Of a stretch of DNA of 64,000 nt, positions 16,402-24,089 are shown in pieces. Both the position numbers and the translations under genes were made by a program. Location: contig JABFGG010000009.1 in the NCBI GenBank assembly GCA_013112575.1, positions 62,001-126,000 of the forward strand, read 5' to 3'. The notes beneath the pieces were generated by a model. The model had not been told where the DNA came from and made no database searches. It saw only the letters and a list, made by a program, of their open reading frames with translations. Source of the DNA: Chloroflexota bacterium. Lineage in GTDB: Bacteria > Chloroflexota > Anaerolineae > Anaerolineales > UBA11579. Numbering within the stretch: position 1 is the stretch's first letter; each line of letters opens with the position of its first letter.

Positions 16402-17268
16402 ATGCCCACATCAACCCCCCAACGCAAACTGTTGTTAATTTTGGGTGTTTTGTTATTGGCTGCCCTGGCCTGTCTGGGTGGCAGCGATGCGCCCCCTGTA
16501 GACACTGTGGATACATCCGCCACAGAGGCAGCGTTACAGGCAACCCAGAACGCGCTTGAAGCCCAGCAACAGCAGCAACAGCAAGACCCACCAACACAGC
16601 CGCCACCACCGCCCGCAGATGACCCCCCGGCTGATGATCCGCCTCCCGCCGATCCTGCCCCTGATCTTTCTAACCTACAGTCCGGCGATATTATTTATTC
16701 CACGGACTTTTCTGGCCCAGGTGATTGGGAAGATGGCTGGGTTCACTTCGCTATTCCGGAAGACAACGATAACTATACGACATATGTAGAGAATGATTAT
16801 CTATATGTGGAAGTTGAACAAGCGGATACAACCATTTACGTAGTCTACGATAATATTTATCTGGAACGTGATCAGGCAGATGTGCGCCTGGATGCTTTCG
16901 TGGACAATGTGGGTGATGCCCGCGATAACAATATCAGCCTGATCTGTCGTGGTAGTTCTGAGGGCTGGTATGAGTTCAGCCTGACCAGTTCCGGCCTCTA
17001 CTTCATATATAAGTACGATGCTGTTGATGGTTATGAGATCCTTTCACAGGGCGGTTTACAAGGATACAACCGTAATGATACTGACCACGAACTGTCAGTG
17101 ACTTGTATTGGTGACGAACTTACCTTTGCTATTAACGGTGAAATTCCGCGCTACGGTGTGGTCACAGATCGTTCTTTCCGAGAAGGCCAATTTGGTGTAT
17201 CTGTGTACACACTGCGCAACAATTTGGTTGGCGTTGAGTTTGATTATTTCATCGCCAGTGTCCCCTAG
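16402..17268 (+). CDS. Lipoprotein with a jelly-roll-like C-terminal domain (paralogue 1)
   Basis: A 288-residue lipoprotein. ATG 16402 has GGAGGAG upstream and gives a signal ending in LLAALAC (lipobox). A Gln-rich then Pro/Asp-rich linker follows (residues about 45-95). The C-terminal 190 residues look like a concanavalin/LamG-type sandwich (IIYSTDFSGPGDWEDGW, VRLDAFVDNVGDARDNN, GWYEFSLTSSGLYFIYKY, HELSVTCIGDELTFAINGE). It is clearly paralogous to the gene at 17543. It may bind carbohydrate or another surface ligand. Its TAG stop codon is the first triplet of repeat copy A. Confidence 0.8.
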   Translation: MPTSTPQRKLLLILGVLLLAALACLGGSDAPPVDTVDTSATEAALQATQNALEAQQQQQQQDPPTQPPPPPADDPPADDPPPADPAPDLSNLQSGDIIYSTDFSGPGDWEDGWVHFAIPEDNDNYTTYVENDYLYVEVEQADTTIYVVYDNIYLERDQADVRLDAFVDNVGDARDNNISLICRGSSEGWYEFSLTSSGLYFIYKYDAVDGYEILSQGGLQGYNRNDTDHELSVTCIGDELTFAINGEIPRYGVVTDRSFREGQFGVSVYTLRNNLVGVEFDYFIASVP

Positions 17269-17415
17269 TGTTCCGTCAATACAGATTCGACAAGTTGCAA
17301 TGATAAGAGACGGAACACTTTAAACTTTGTCAAAGACAAACATAGGATGCAAGATTAGAAACCTTCTCCTACGGAAATAGGCCAAAAAGGATTTTCAGCT
17401 TTGACAAAGTACTAG
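17265..17415 (+). repeat. Structured repeat, copy A (151 bp)
   Basis: It starts CTAG, where TAG is the stop of the lipoprotein gene, and ends TACTAG. It contains two inverted-repeat pairs in order: AGTGTTCCGTC (17267-17277) with GACGGAACACT (17309-17319), then CTTTGTCAAAG (17325-17335) with CTTTGACAAAG (17399-17409). The outer ends form an imperfect terminal inverted repeat (TAGT then GTCAA on both sides). It is closely similar to copy C (60174-60323), which is inverted, and related to the shorter copy B (23977-24089). Confidence 0.9.
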
Positions 17416-17438
17416 CTTCAGTTTCTAGAAACCATATA

Positions 17439-17468
17439 AGCCCAGGCATTTGCCTGGGCTTTTTCTTT
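17439..17468 (+). terminator. Rho-independent terminator
   Basis: AGCCCAGGCA / TGCCTGGGCT with a tiny loop and a following run TTTTTCTTT. It ends the lipoprotein transcript downstream of repeat copy A. Confidence 0.85.
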
Positions 17469-17542
17469 GCCTATAGCTGTAACTTCTGGCTCTCAAAATG
17501 CGTTATTTGGGTGAATTGAGTGATAGAGAGAAGGAGTTTTCT

Positions 17543-18445
17543 ATGTGGTCAGATAATCATCATCTAAAATTATTGCTGGTACTTAGCATGCTGGTTTTGG
17601 CCAGTGTAGCTTGTTTGAATTCCGGTGGGGCTGGCACAGCTAACTCTGCAGGTGACCAAACTGCCTTGGTAGCAACCTATACTGCACTACAGGCCAGGGA
17701 GCAAAGCGAATTAGCTCAAATCCCAACGCCAATCCCTATAGAAATTGTAGAAGTGGATGTACAGCCATTGGTGGTTGAGCCTGTGCAGGAACAGTGCAAT
17801 ATGCATACGGCAAGCACCGGTGGAACCTTATGGATTACCGATTTTAATAGTGATGAGTGCCTGACATTATTTGCGATATCGAATTCGAGCGTGGAAAATG
17901 ATGATTACACGGCAGATGTGCTGGAGAATGGCAAATACAATTTCAGGGTGAAACGAAAGTACACTTCTGTGTATGCAGTTGCCGAGCACATCATCTTAGA
18001 AGAAGCTGAAAGCGACGTGGAGTTGGACGTGGCCCTGGATTACCTGGAAGGGCCTAACGAAGTGGGCTTCAGTTTATTGTGCCGGGTGAACCCGGTCGGG
18101 TGGTATGAGTTCCTGATTACCTCAGGCGGCCGCTGGCAGATCATGAGTACCGTTGATTCGGGAAAAAACTTCAATATCCTGGCCGGTGGAGGGATTGACT
18201 TCCGACATTATGGCCTCGAGAGCTTTAAGCAAGGCAGCTATAACTTCCAGGCCAGTTGTGTTGGCGACCAGTTGACTTTGTCTGTTAACGATATTGCTGT
18301 GGTTGGAGCCAGCGTAAGGGACTTTAACCAAACACATCCCGCGGGTAGTGTTGGCTTTGCCCTCTTTGCCCTGGATAGTGTCTGGGATTATGAAGAAAAT
18401 CCGGTGCTGGTCGACTTCGACAGCTTTGAAGTACGGCGGCCCTAA
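17543..18445 (+). CDS. Lipoprotein with a jelly-roll-like C-terminal domain (paralogue 2)
   Basis: A 300-residue lipoprotein. ATG 17543 follows AAGGAG and gives a signal ending in ASVAC. The N-terminal region shares the ALVATYTALQAREQ-type stretch with paralogue 1 (ATEAALQATQNALEAQQ), and the C-terminal domain has the same landmarks: LWITDFNSDECLTLF, SDVELDVALDYL, GWYEFLITSGGRWQIM, FQASCVGDQLTLSVND. Sequence identity is modest. The two probably arose by tandem duplication and diverged. Function unknown; anchored outside the membrane. Confidence 0.78.
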   Translation: MWSDNHHLKLLLVLSMLVLASVACLNSGGAGTANSAGDQTALVATYTALQAREQSELAQIPTPIPIEIVEVDVQPLVVEPVQEQCNMHTASTGGTLWITDFNSDECLTLFAISNSSVENDDYTADVLENGKYNFRVKRKYTSVYAVAEHIILEEAESDVELDVALDYLEGPNEVGFSLLCRVNPVGWYEFLITSGGRWQIMSTVDSGKNFNILAGGGIDFRHYGLESFKQGSYNFQASCVGDQLTLSVNDIAVVGASVRDFNQTHPAGSVGFALFALDSVWDYEENPVLVDFDSFEVRRP

Positions 18446-18459
18446 GATAGTAGTAATAA

Positions 18460-18485
18460 AAGGGCAGGTTTATAAACCTGCCCTT
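18460..18485. terminator. Bidirectional terminator
   Basis: AGGGCAGGTTT (18461-18471) and AAACCTGCCCT (18474-18484) form an 11-bp perfect stem. T-rich tracts follow on both strands. It separates the lipoprotein gene from the convergent PBP-like gene. Confidence 0.85.
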
Positions 18486-18506
18486 ACTGTTTTTCTTTCT
18501 GAAATT

Positions 18507-21401
18507 CTATTCTTCCACCACGAAGGTCAAAATCGTTTCTGTCTGGTTGCCAGCCTGGTCGAGCGCCCGGACGCTCAGTGTGTGTTCGCCTGGTTCAGCC
18601 TCCCAGGCCACTGCATAGGGGCTGTTGGATAGGCTGCTAACTAATTCATCATCCACGTAAAATGCCACGCTGGCCAGCGCCAGGTTATCAATAGCCTGGG
18701 CCTGGAAAGTGACGATGCCATTCTCGCCCGGAGTGAGGATGTCCCCATTCGAGATTCCAAGGATTTCAACCTCGGGGGGCTGATTGTCTACCGTGATCTG
18801 TGTGATGGCCGTTTCAATGCTCTGATCCTGGCGCACAACCACCAGGCGGAGAGCATACAGTCCGTCAAAGCCGGTCGTGTCCCACACCACCAGTTCCCCA
18901 TTGCTCACGGGTAAGCGCGTGTCTTCACCGACCTGCAACCATTGGCGTGGGTTCAGCCCCTCGCCTACCTGCACACGATAGAAGTTAAAATTCTCACCGC
19001 CAGCACTGCCCAAAATAGCGACCTGGCCACTGACATAATCAAAGACCTGAGGAGCCAGCAGGCTGACCTCTGGCGAACTATCGGCCCCGGCAAAGACGGG
19101 ATCGTAATCTTCTGGGGGGATGGGTAGACCCGCGCTGCGAGCCCATTCGCTGGCCTCAGGGGGAACGACCAAATAGACTTGATCTTCCACAAATTCCGGT
19201 GGTGTGAATACAGTAGCTAGGCGGCCAGTCTGGCGGTTGATCTGGAAACTGCGGTAGAGGGGGTCGAGCTGGACAGGTTCGTTGCTGCTGATGAAGATCT
19301 CGCTGACTATCTCAGGGCAATCGGTGGTGGGCAACTGGCCGGAAGGATAACAGACATCGATGGTATTCACTCCAGCGGGAATGGACCACTGCTGTACGGG
19401 AATATCACGGTGACTGTATTGCATGAGGGCATGCCAAAGCCCTGCTGCCGTCAGCGGTGAAAGTTCGCCCGGGTTCTCTGTTGCGTTGCTTTGTGAGTAG
19501 CCGAGCCACACGCCTACCAGCAAGTCGGGGGAATAGCCGATGGCCCAAACATCATCGCCTGTTGTAGTTTGGCCCAGTTTGGCAGCTGCCGGGCGACCGA
19601 TTTCCAGTGGGTTGGGGCGGCCCAGACTTTCCTGACGAGCAAGCTCATCACTAAGGATGTCGGTCATCAAGTAGGCCAACTGATTGCTGGTGACGGCTCG
19701 CGCCTCCGATTCGGACCAATCCAGCCACACGCGTTGCCCGTAATCGCGCAATTGCAGCACAGCGACCGGCTGCATGCTGTCATTATCCTGCGGGTCGAAT
19801 TGCCCGGCAAGAATACCCTGATTGGCAAATGTGCTGTAGGCATGTGAGGCCTGTAGCAGGCTCACATCTCCCTCATCCAGTAATAAATTGTAGGCGTCCT
19901 CGCCAAAAGGTGTGCCCACGGCGCTTAACCCGGATTGGCGGGTGATGCGCCAGGCGTTTTCCGGGCCGACCTGCGCCAGGGTGCCCAGGGCTGATACAAG
20001 ATAATCATTGGCTAAGGCGGTGCGGATGCTGACCGGCCCGTGGAAGATGCCATCGGAGTTGGTCAGCGTTTCGGGTAGGAAAAGGGGCACGCTGCTGGGG
20101 ATGTCCCAAACCAGGGAACCCGGGCTGGAGCCGCGCGTAAAAGCGGTCATGTATACAAATGGGCTGAGCAAGCTGCCGGGGGCACGGCCTACATTTTGCT
20201 GGGGCAAAGTGCCCCCACGCGGATCGCCAACCAACGCCAGGATTTCTCCAGTGTTGGGGTTGAGGATGACAGCATTGGCAACCAGGTTCTCCCCGGCCTC
20301 TGTATTTGCCCTGCTCAATGTGGGCAATAAACGCCCGGCTTCGCATTCCCCTGGGCTTTCTAACGTTTGTCCAAGTCGTTCCAATTGGCTAACCGTGGCG
20401 CATGCGCTTTGGCTTTGCAGGTCAATGTCGAGGGTGGTGATGACTTCAAAACCGCCGCGCTGGATGCGCGCTGCATTGAATTCGTTTGCTAATTGAGCCA
20501 GCACCAGTTCAGCGAAAGCGGGAGCCAGGTTTTCTGGTGGGGGAGGGGGGGCTTGTAATTCCAGGGGGTTGGCGTTGGCATTGAGAGCTTCGTCCGTTGA
20601 GATCATGCCCTGTGCCAGCATAGCCTGTAAAACCTGGCCCTGGCGCTCGACGGCCAGTTGAGGGGCGCTAAAAGGGTTGATATCCGGTGCTTGTGAGACG
20701 GCGGCCAATAGGGCTGCTTCTGCCAGGGTGAGGTCCTGGGCAGTTTTGCCGAAATACAAACGGGCGGCTGTATCGATACCGATAGCCAGATTGCCGTAAT
20801 CGGCGCTATTTAGATACCATTCCAGTACTTTGGCGCGCCCGAACTGTGCAGTGATCTGGGCAGCCAGCAATCGTTCACGCAGGGCTTTGCGCGTACTGGC
20901 TTCTTCATCCCATAAGAGGAAGTCCGTGGCAATGTGTTGCGCCAAGGTGCGGTTGGCCGGATCAGAGAGGTTGCCCAGTGTGTAGCCATCGTGATCCCAA
21001 AAGCCCGGGTCGGCCACGGCCAGGGTGGCGTTAACGATGTTGGGAGGCAGATAATTGGCGGTAGTTTGATCCAGGCTGAGGTAGTTACGTCCCTGTGCGT
21101 TCTCCGGTTCCAATGTGAAAATCACGCTTTCCCCGCTGCGGTCGTAGAGGCGCGTGGGCTGCAATAGATGTCCTTCCTGGGGATCGAAAAGCAAAGGCAG
21201 GCTGTCCAAGGAGGGCAGGCCCTGGGAGATGTTGGCATAGCCGGCTGCTATGCCAATGGCGCTGGCCGCGAGCAGGACACTCAAGATGGTGATGAAGGCC
21301 AGCCCCACGCTAGCAGATCTGTTGCTTGCACTGTGTCGCCGGGCAAGCCGCCGTTTGCGGCGCATACCAACAATTTCAGCAGTTTCTGGGGTGGAAGGCA
21401 T
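18507..21401 (-). CDS. Class A penicillin-binding-protein homologue with replaced catalytic motifs
   Basis: A 964-residue protein with the full PBP1 layout: cytosolic Arg-rich head, membrane anchor about 32-55, GT51-like glycosyltransferase domain about 80-275, transpeptidase-like domain about 365-700, and two Ig/BiPBP_C-like beta domains to the end. The scaffold is well kept (KVLEWYLNSADYGNLAIGID, GYSPDLLVGVWLGY), but the active sites are not. The GT51 catalytic Glu of the EDxxFxxHxG motif is A130 (AVADPGFWDHDG). GGSTITQQ is replaced by NRTLAQHI. SxxK is S410-L-L-S413. SxN is D466-Y-L468. KTGT is K608-L-G-Q611. It may be a structural or regulatory pseudoenzyme at the envelope. Start chosen at 21401; no clear ribosome site. 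Confidence 0.85.
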   Translation of the reverse strand: MPSTPETAEIVGMRRKRRLARRHSASNRSASVGLAFITILSVLLAASAIGIAAGYANISQGLPSLDSLPLLFDPQEGHLLQPTRLYDRSGESVIFTLEPENAQGRNYLSLDQTTANYLPPNIVNATLAVADPGFWDHDGYTLGNLSDPANRTLAQHIATDFLLWDEEASTRKALRERLLAAQITAQFGRAKVLEWYLNSADYGNLAIGIDTAARLYFGKTAQDLTLAEAALLAAVSQAPDINPFSAPQLAVERQGQVLQAMLAQGMISTDEALNANANPLELQAPPPPPENLAPAFAELVLAQLANEFNAARIQRGGFEVITTLDIDLQSQSACATVSQLERLGQTLESPGECEAGRLLPTLSRANTEAGENLVANAVILNPNTGEILALVGDPRGGTLPQQNVGRAPGSLLSPFVYMTAFTRGSSPGSLVWDIPSSVPLFLPETLTNSDGIFHGPVSIRTALANDYLVSALGTLAQVGPENAWRITRQSGLSAVGTPFGEDAYNLLLDEGDVSLLQASHAYSTFANQGILAGQFDPQDNDSMQPVAVLQLRDYGQRVWLDWSESEARAVTSNQLAYLMTDILSDELARQESLGRPNPLEIGRPAAAKLGQTTTGDDVWAIGYSPDLLVGVWLGYSQSNATENPGELSPLTAAGLWHALMQYSHRDIPVQQWSIPAGVNTIDVCYPSGQLPTTDCPEIVSEIFISSNEPVQLDPLYRSFQINRQTGRLATVFTPPEFVEDQVYLVVPPEASEWARSAGLPIPPEDYDPVFAGADSSPEVSLLAPQVFDYVSGQVAILGSAGGENFNFYRVQVGEGLNPRQWLQVGEDTRLPVSNGELVVWDTTGFDGLYALRLVVVRQDQSIETAITQITVDNQPPEVEILGISNGDILTPGENGIVTFQAQAIDNLALASVAFYVDDELVSSLSNSPYAVAWEAEPGEHTLSVRALDQAGNQTETILTFVVEE

Positions 21402-21491
21402 ATCTGCCGATTCTACTCACTTTCAAAGTTTGTGCCTGAGGTGGCAACATTCTGTTGTACACTATGGCTGAATTTTCCTGAGGAGATTTGC

Positions 21492-22610
21492 ATGGATGCC
21501 ACTCGCTACACCGATCTAAATACCGCACAACGTACCTTATTAGGCCCGGGGCCAAGTATGGTTCACCCACGCGTCTTGCGTGCTATGGCTACACCGTTGA
21601 TAGGCCACCTCGACCCGCAATTCATTGCAGTGATGAATGAAGTGCAAGAACTGCTCCGCTACGTGTTCCAGACTGAAAATGAACTGACCATTCCTGTATC
21701 GGGGACGGGCAGTGCTTCCATGGAAGCTGCCCTGGTCAACTTCATTGAACCCGGAGACCGCGTGCTGGTGGCCGTCAATGGTTATTTCGGAGAACGGCTG
21801 TGTGACATGGCGGGGCGTTATGGCGCCGAAGTGGACCGTATTGACCGACCCTGGGGTGAGGTCTTTGACCCACAAGAAATAGCCGATGCACTGAAAAAGA
21901 ACAACTATAAGTTATTGGCGCTGGTACATGCTGAAACTTCAACCGGGGCGCGCCAACCCGATATTGCTACCATTGCCAAAGCCGCCCACGAGGAGGGTGC
22001 CCTGGTTGTGCTGGATACGGTCACTTCGCTGGGTGGTTTGCCTGTCAAGATCGATGAATGGAATGTGGATGTAGCCTATAGTGGGGCGCAGAAATGTCTG
22101 TCCGTGCCTCCAGGTGTATCCCCCCTGACGATTAGCGAGCGTGCCCGCACATCGCTGCGCGAGCGCAAATCACAGGTAGCCAACTGGTATCTGGACCTGA
22201 CCATGGTGGAGAAATATTGGGGCGATGCGCGCACCTACCACCACACGGCCCCAGTGAGCATGAACTTCGCCCTGCGTGAAGGATTGCGTTTAATTGCTGA
22301 AGAAGGCCTGGAAGCACGCTTTGAGCGCCACCAGGCCAATGCCGAAATGCTGTGGGCTGGATTGGAAGAACTCGATCTGCCGCCGCTGGTTCCCAAAGAG
22401 TACCGTCTACCCTCCCTGACCACACCGCAGCTTTCCCCTTCGGTGGATGATGCTGTAGTGCGTGGTCGCTTGCTTAATGAATACAACATTGAGATCGCCG
22501 GTGGTTTTGGGCCTCTGGCTGGCAAGGTGTGGCGCATTGGTTTGATGGGTTTCAGCAGCCGCAAAGAAAATGTGTTGACATTGCTGGCAGCCCTTAAAGA
22601 AGTTTTGTAG
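21492..22610 (+). CDS. PLP aminotransferase, serine/alanine-glyoxylate type
   Basis: A 372-residue class V aminotransferase of the AGXT/PucG/serine-glyoxylate group, cytosolic. It opens with the family's LLGPGPSMVHPRVLRAMATPLIGHLDPQF. The cofactor region includes GTGSASMEA and LDTVTSLGGLPVKID, and the Schiff-base Lys is K201 in YSGAQKCLSVPPG. The start has GAGGAG upstream; a longer in-frame extension to 21168 overlaps the divergent PBP-like gene and is rejected. It would transfer an amino group between glyoxylate and Ala/Ser, or act in purine catabolism; the choice cannot be made from sequence. Confidence 0.93.
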   Translation: MDATRYTDLNTAQRTLLGPGPSMVHPRVLRAMATPLIGHLDPQFIAVMNEVQELLRYVFQTENELTIPVSGTGSASMEAALVNFIEPGDRVLVAVNGYFGERLCDMAGRYGAEVDRIDRPWGEVFDPQEIADALKKNNYKLLALVHAETSTGARQPDIATIAKAAHEEGALVVLDTVTSLGGLPVKIDEWNVDVAYSGAQKCLSVPPGVSPLTISERARTSLRERKSQVANWYLDLTMVEKYWGDARTYHHTAPVSMNFALREGLRLIAEEGLEARFERHQANAEMLWAGLEELDLPPLVPKEYRLPSLTTPQLSPSVDDAVVRGRLLNEYNIEIAGGFGPLAGKVWRIGLMGFSSRKENVLTLLAALKEVL

Positions 22611-22632
22611 CTTTTACGTCACTAATTCTTTG

Positions 22633-22665
22633 ACCCTCTACTCTTGTAGTAGAGGGTTTTCTTTT
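22633..22665 (+). terminator. Rho-independent terminator
   Basis: ACCCTCTACT / AGTAGAGGGT stem (10 bp, 5-nt loop) followed by TTTCTTTTT, 23 bases after the aminotransferase stop. Confidence 0.9.
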
Positions 22666-22694
22666 TCTGGCACAAAGCCTGCACGCAAGCTGGT

Positions 22695-23120
22695 ATGCGT
22701 TATATGAAAAACCGCTACCGTGCTCCGCTTGCCCCGCCCCCTTCCCTGTGGCAGAATGTACTTGAAATGTCCCGCTACTTCTATTTCATTCTAGCGATTG
22801 CTGCCGGGGTTGGCTTGAGCTTGCTTTTTGGACTTATCGGTAATCCGGTGCAATTGCCCGATCCGACCATCAGCGGCCTACGCGACGATTACAAAACCGA
22901 TTACGTTTTGATGATCGCCGAAAGTTATGCCTTTGATGGTGACCTCAGCCAGGCCATTAACCGCCTGGACAAGTTGGAAGACGAAGAGCCGCTGCAAAGT
23001 GTGCAAAAAGCGCTCATCTTTGCGGTCGACACAGGTTACACCCCGCCGGATTTGATCACCATGCGTGACCTGGAAGTGGCCGTGCGCACCTGGAACCCTG
23101 ACCCTGAGGACCTACCCTGA
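22695..23120 (+). CDS. Membrane-anchored protein, function unknown (paralogue of the next gene)
   Basis: A 141-residue protein with one membrane segment (about 27-48) and a helical outer domain: LRDDYKTDYVLMIAESYAFDGDLSQAINRLDKL. The same module occurs in the next gene as FRDEYRALVAAAYVANGDLGRAQSRMQL, so the two are paralogues. The module looks like a short TPR-like helix hairpin. Stop and next start overlap as TGATG. There is no clear ribosome site at 22695; a start at the internal ATG 22704 is possible. No family recognised. Confidence 0.7.
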   Translation: MRYMKNRYRAPLAPPPSLWQNVLEMSRYFYFILAIAAGVGLSLLFGLIGNPVQLPDPTISGLRDDYKTDYVLMIAESYAFDGDLSQAINRLDKLEDEEPLQSVQKALIFAVDTGYTPPDLITMRDLEVAVRTWNPDPEDLP

Positions 23121-23980
23121 TGGTCGAGCGCCGCTTTCCCTGGTACTTATTGACGGGCGTGCTGATTGGTTTGGTGGCCGGTTTTGGCATCAATACCCTG
23201 CGCAATCCCCAGCAAGCCCAGCCTTTTGTGGAACCATCCACTTTACGCAGTGAATTCCGCGATGAATACCGTGCTTTGGTGGCCGCTGCTTACGTGGCCA
23301 ATGGCGACCTGGGCCGAGCCCAATCGCGTATGCAATTGATTGGGGATGCTGACCCTGCACAAGCCCTGGCCTCCCAGGCCCAACTGGCCCTCGCTGAAGG
23401 CGGTTCTGCCGAAGTTGTACGGGCCTTAGGTTTGCTGGCAGGTGCGTACGGGCAACAACCTATAGAGATCGAGCAGGCATCACCTGTCCCTGTGGAAGAG
23501 CCTTCAGTTGACCCTGGTGAAGAGAGCGACGGTGACCCTACACCGACGCCAGTTTCAGAAGAGAGCAGCAGTGAAGAAGTTGCCGAGAGTGAGCCTACTG
23601 CTACCCCGATCTTATTGCCCACGCGTACACCAACGGCTATTCCGGCGGCTTCCTTTGAAGTAGAAAATTTCCAGCCTGTATGTAATTCCAGTCTGGACCA
23701 GCCTTTGTTGCAGGTGTTTGCCAATGATGCTAACGGCCAGGCTGTGCCAGGAGTGGAGATCATCGTCACCTGGGAAGGTGGGGAAGACCGTTTCTATACT
23801 GGACTTAAACCGGAATTTGGCCTGGGCTACGCCGACTATACGATGACGCCGGGGGAACTATATACCGTGCAATTGACCACCAGCGGCGAACCAATTACCG
23901 GTATTGCTGCTCCAGATTGTGAAGATGGGGATGGGGGTCGTTATTGGGGGAGTTGGCAGGTCACCTTTGTTGAGCCTTAG
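23120..23980 (+). CDS. Membrane-anchored protein with helical module and beta C-terminus, function unknown
   Basis: A 286-residue protein. Membrane anchor about 8-25, then the helical module shared with the previous gene (about 42-110), a Ser/Glu/Pro/Thr-rich linker (about 115-175) and a C-terminal beta-rich domain of about 100 residues (NSSLDQPLLQVFANDANGQAVPGVEIIVTWEGG ...) resembling an Ig-like or carboxypeptidase-regulatory fold. It is coupled to the upstream gene by TGATG. The two proteins probably form a complex at the outer membrane face. The TAG stop is the first triplet of repeat copy B. Confidence 0.72.
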   Translation: MVERRFPWYLLTGVLIGLVAGFGINTLRNPQQAQPFVEPSTLRSEFRDEYRALVAAAYVANGDLGRAQSRMQLIGDADPAQALASQAQLALAEGGSAEVVRALGLLAGAYGQQPIEIEQASPVPVEEPSVDPGEESDGDPTPTPVSEESSSEEVAESEPTATPILLPTRTPTAIPAASFEVENFQPVCNSSLDQPLLQVFANDANGQAVPGVEIIVTWEGGEDRFYTGLKPEFGLGYADYTMTPGELYTVQLTTSGEPITGIAAPDCEDGDGGRYWGSWQVTFVEP

Positions 23981-24089
23981 TGTTGCGTCAACACTCAATC
24001 AATGATTTGCAGTAAAAATAGCTGCAACACTTTAAACTTTCTCAGTAGGCGCTTTTGCTAAATAGTTTTTGGCTTTGACAAAGTACTAA
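23977..24089 (+). repeat. Structured repeat, copy B (113 bp, shorter variant)
   Basis: It begins at the TAG stop of the gene at 23120-23980 and ends directly against the stop codon (24090-24092) of the convergent GT39-like gene, so it fills the whole intergenic space. The first stem is AGTGTTGC (23979-23986) with GCAACACT (24024-24031). Compared with copies A and C, the pair TTCC/GGAA has become TTGC/GCAA on both sides, a compensatory change. The TTTAAACTTT centre and the right end CTTTGACAAAGTACTA are kept; the left partner of the second stem has decayed (CTTTCTCAGTA). Confidence 0.85.

Noticed and set aside
21168-21491. N-terminal extension of the aminotransferase
   Set aside because: It overlaps the divergent PBP-like gene, has no similarity to the family, and a good ribosome site precedes ATG 21492.
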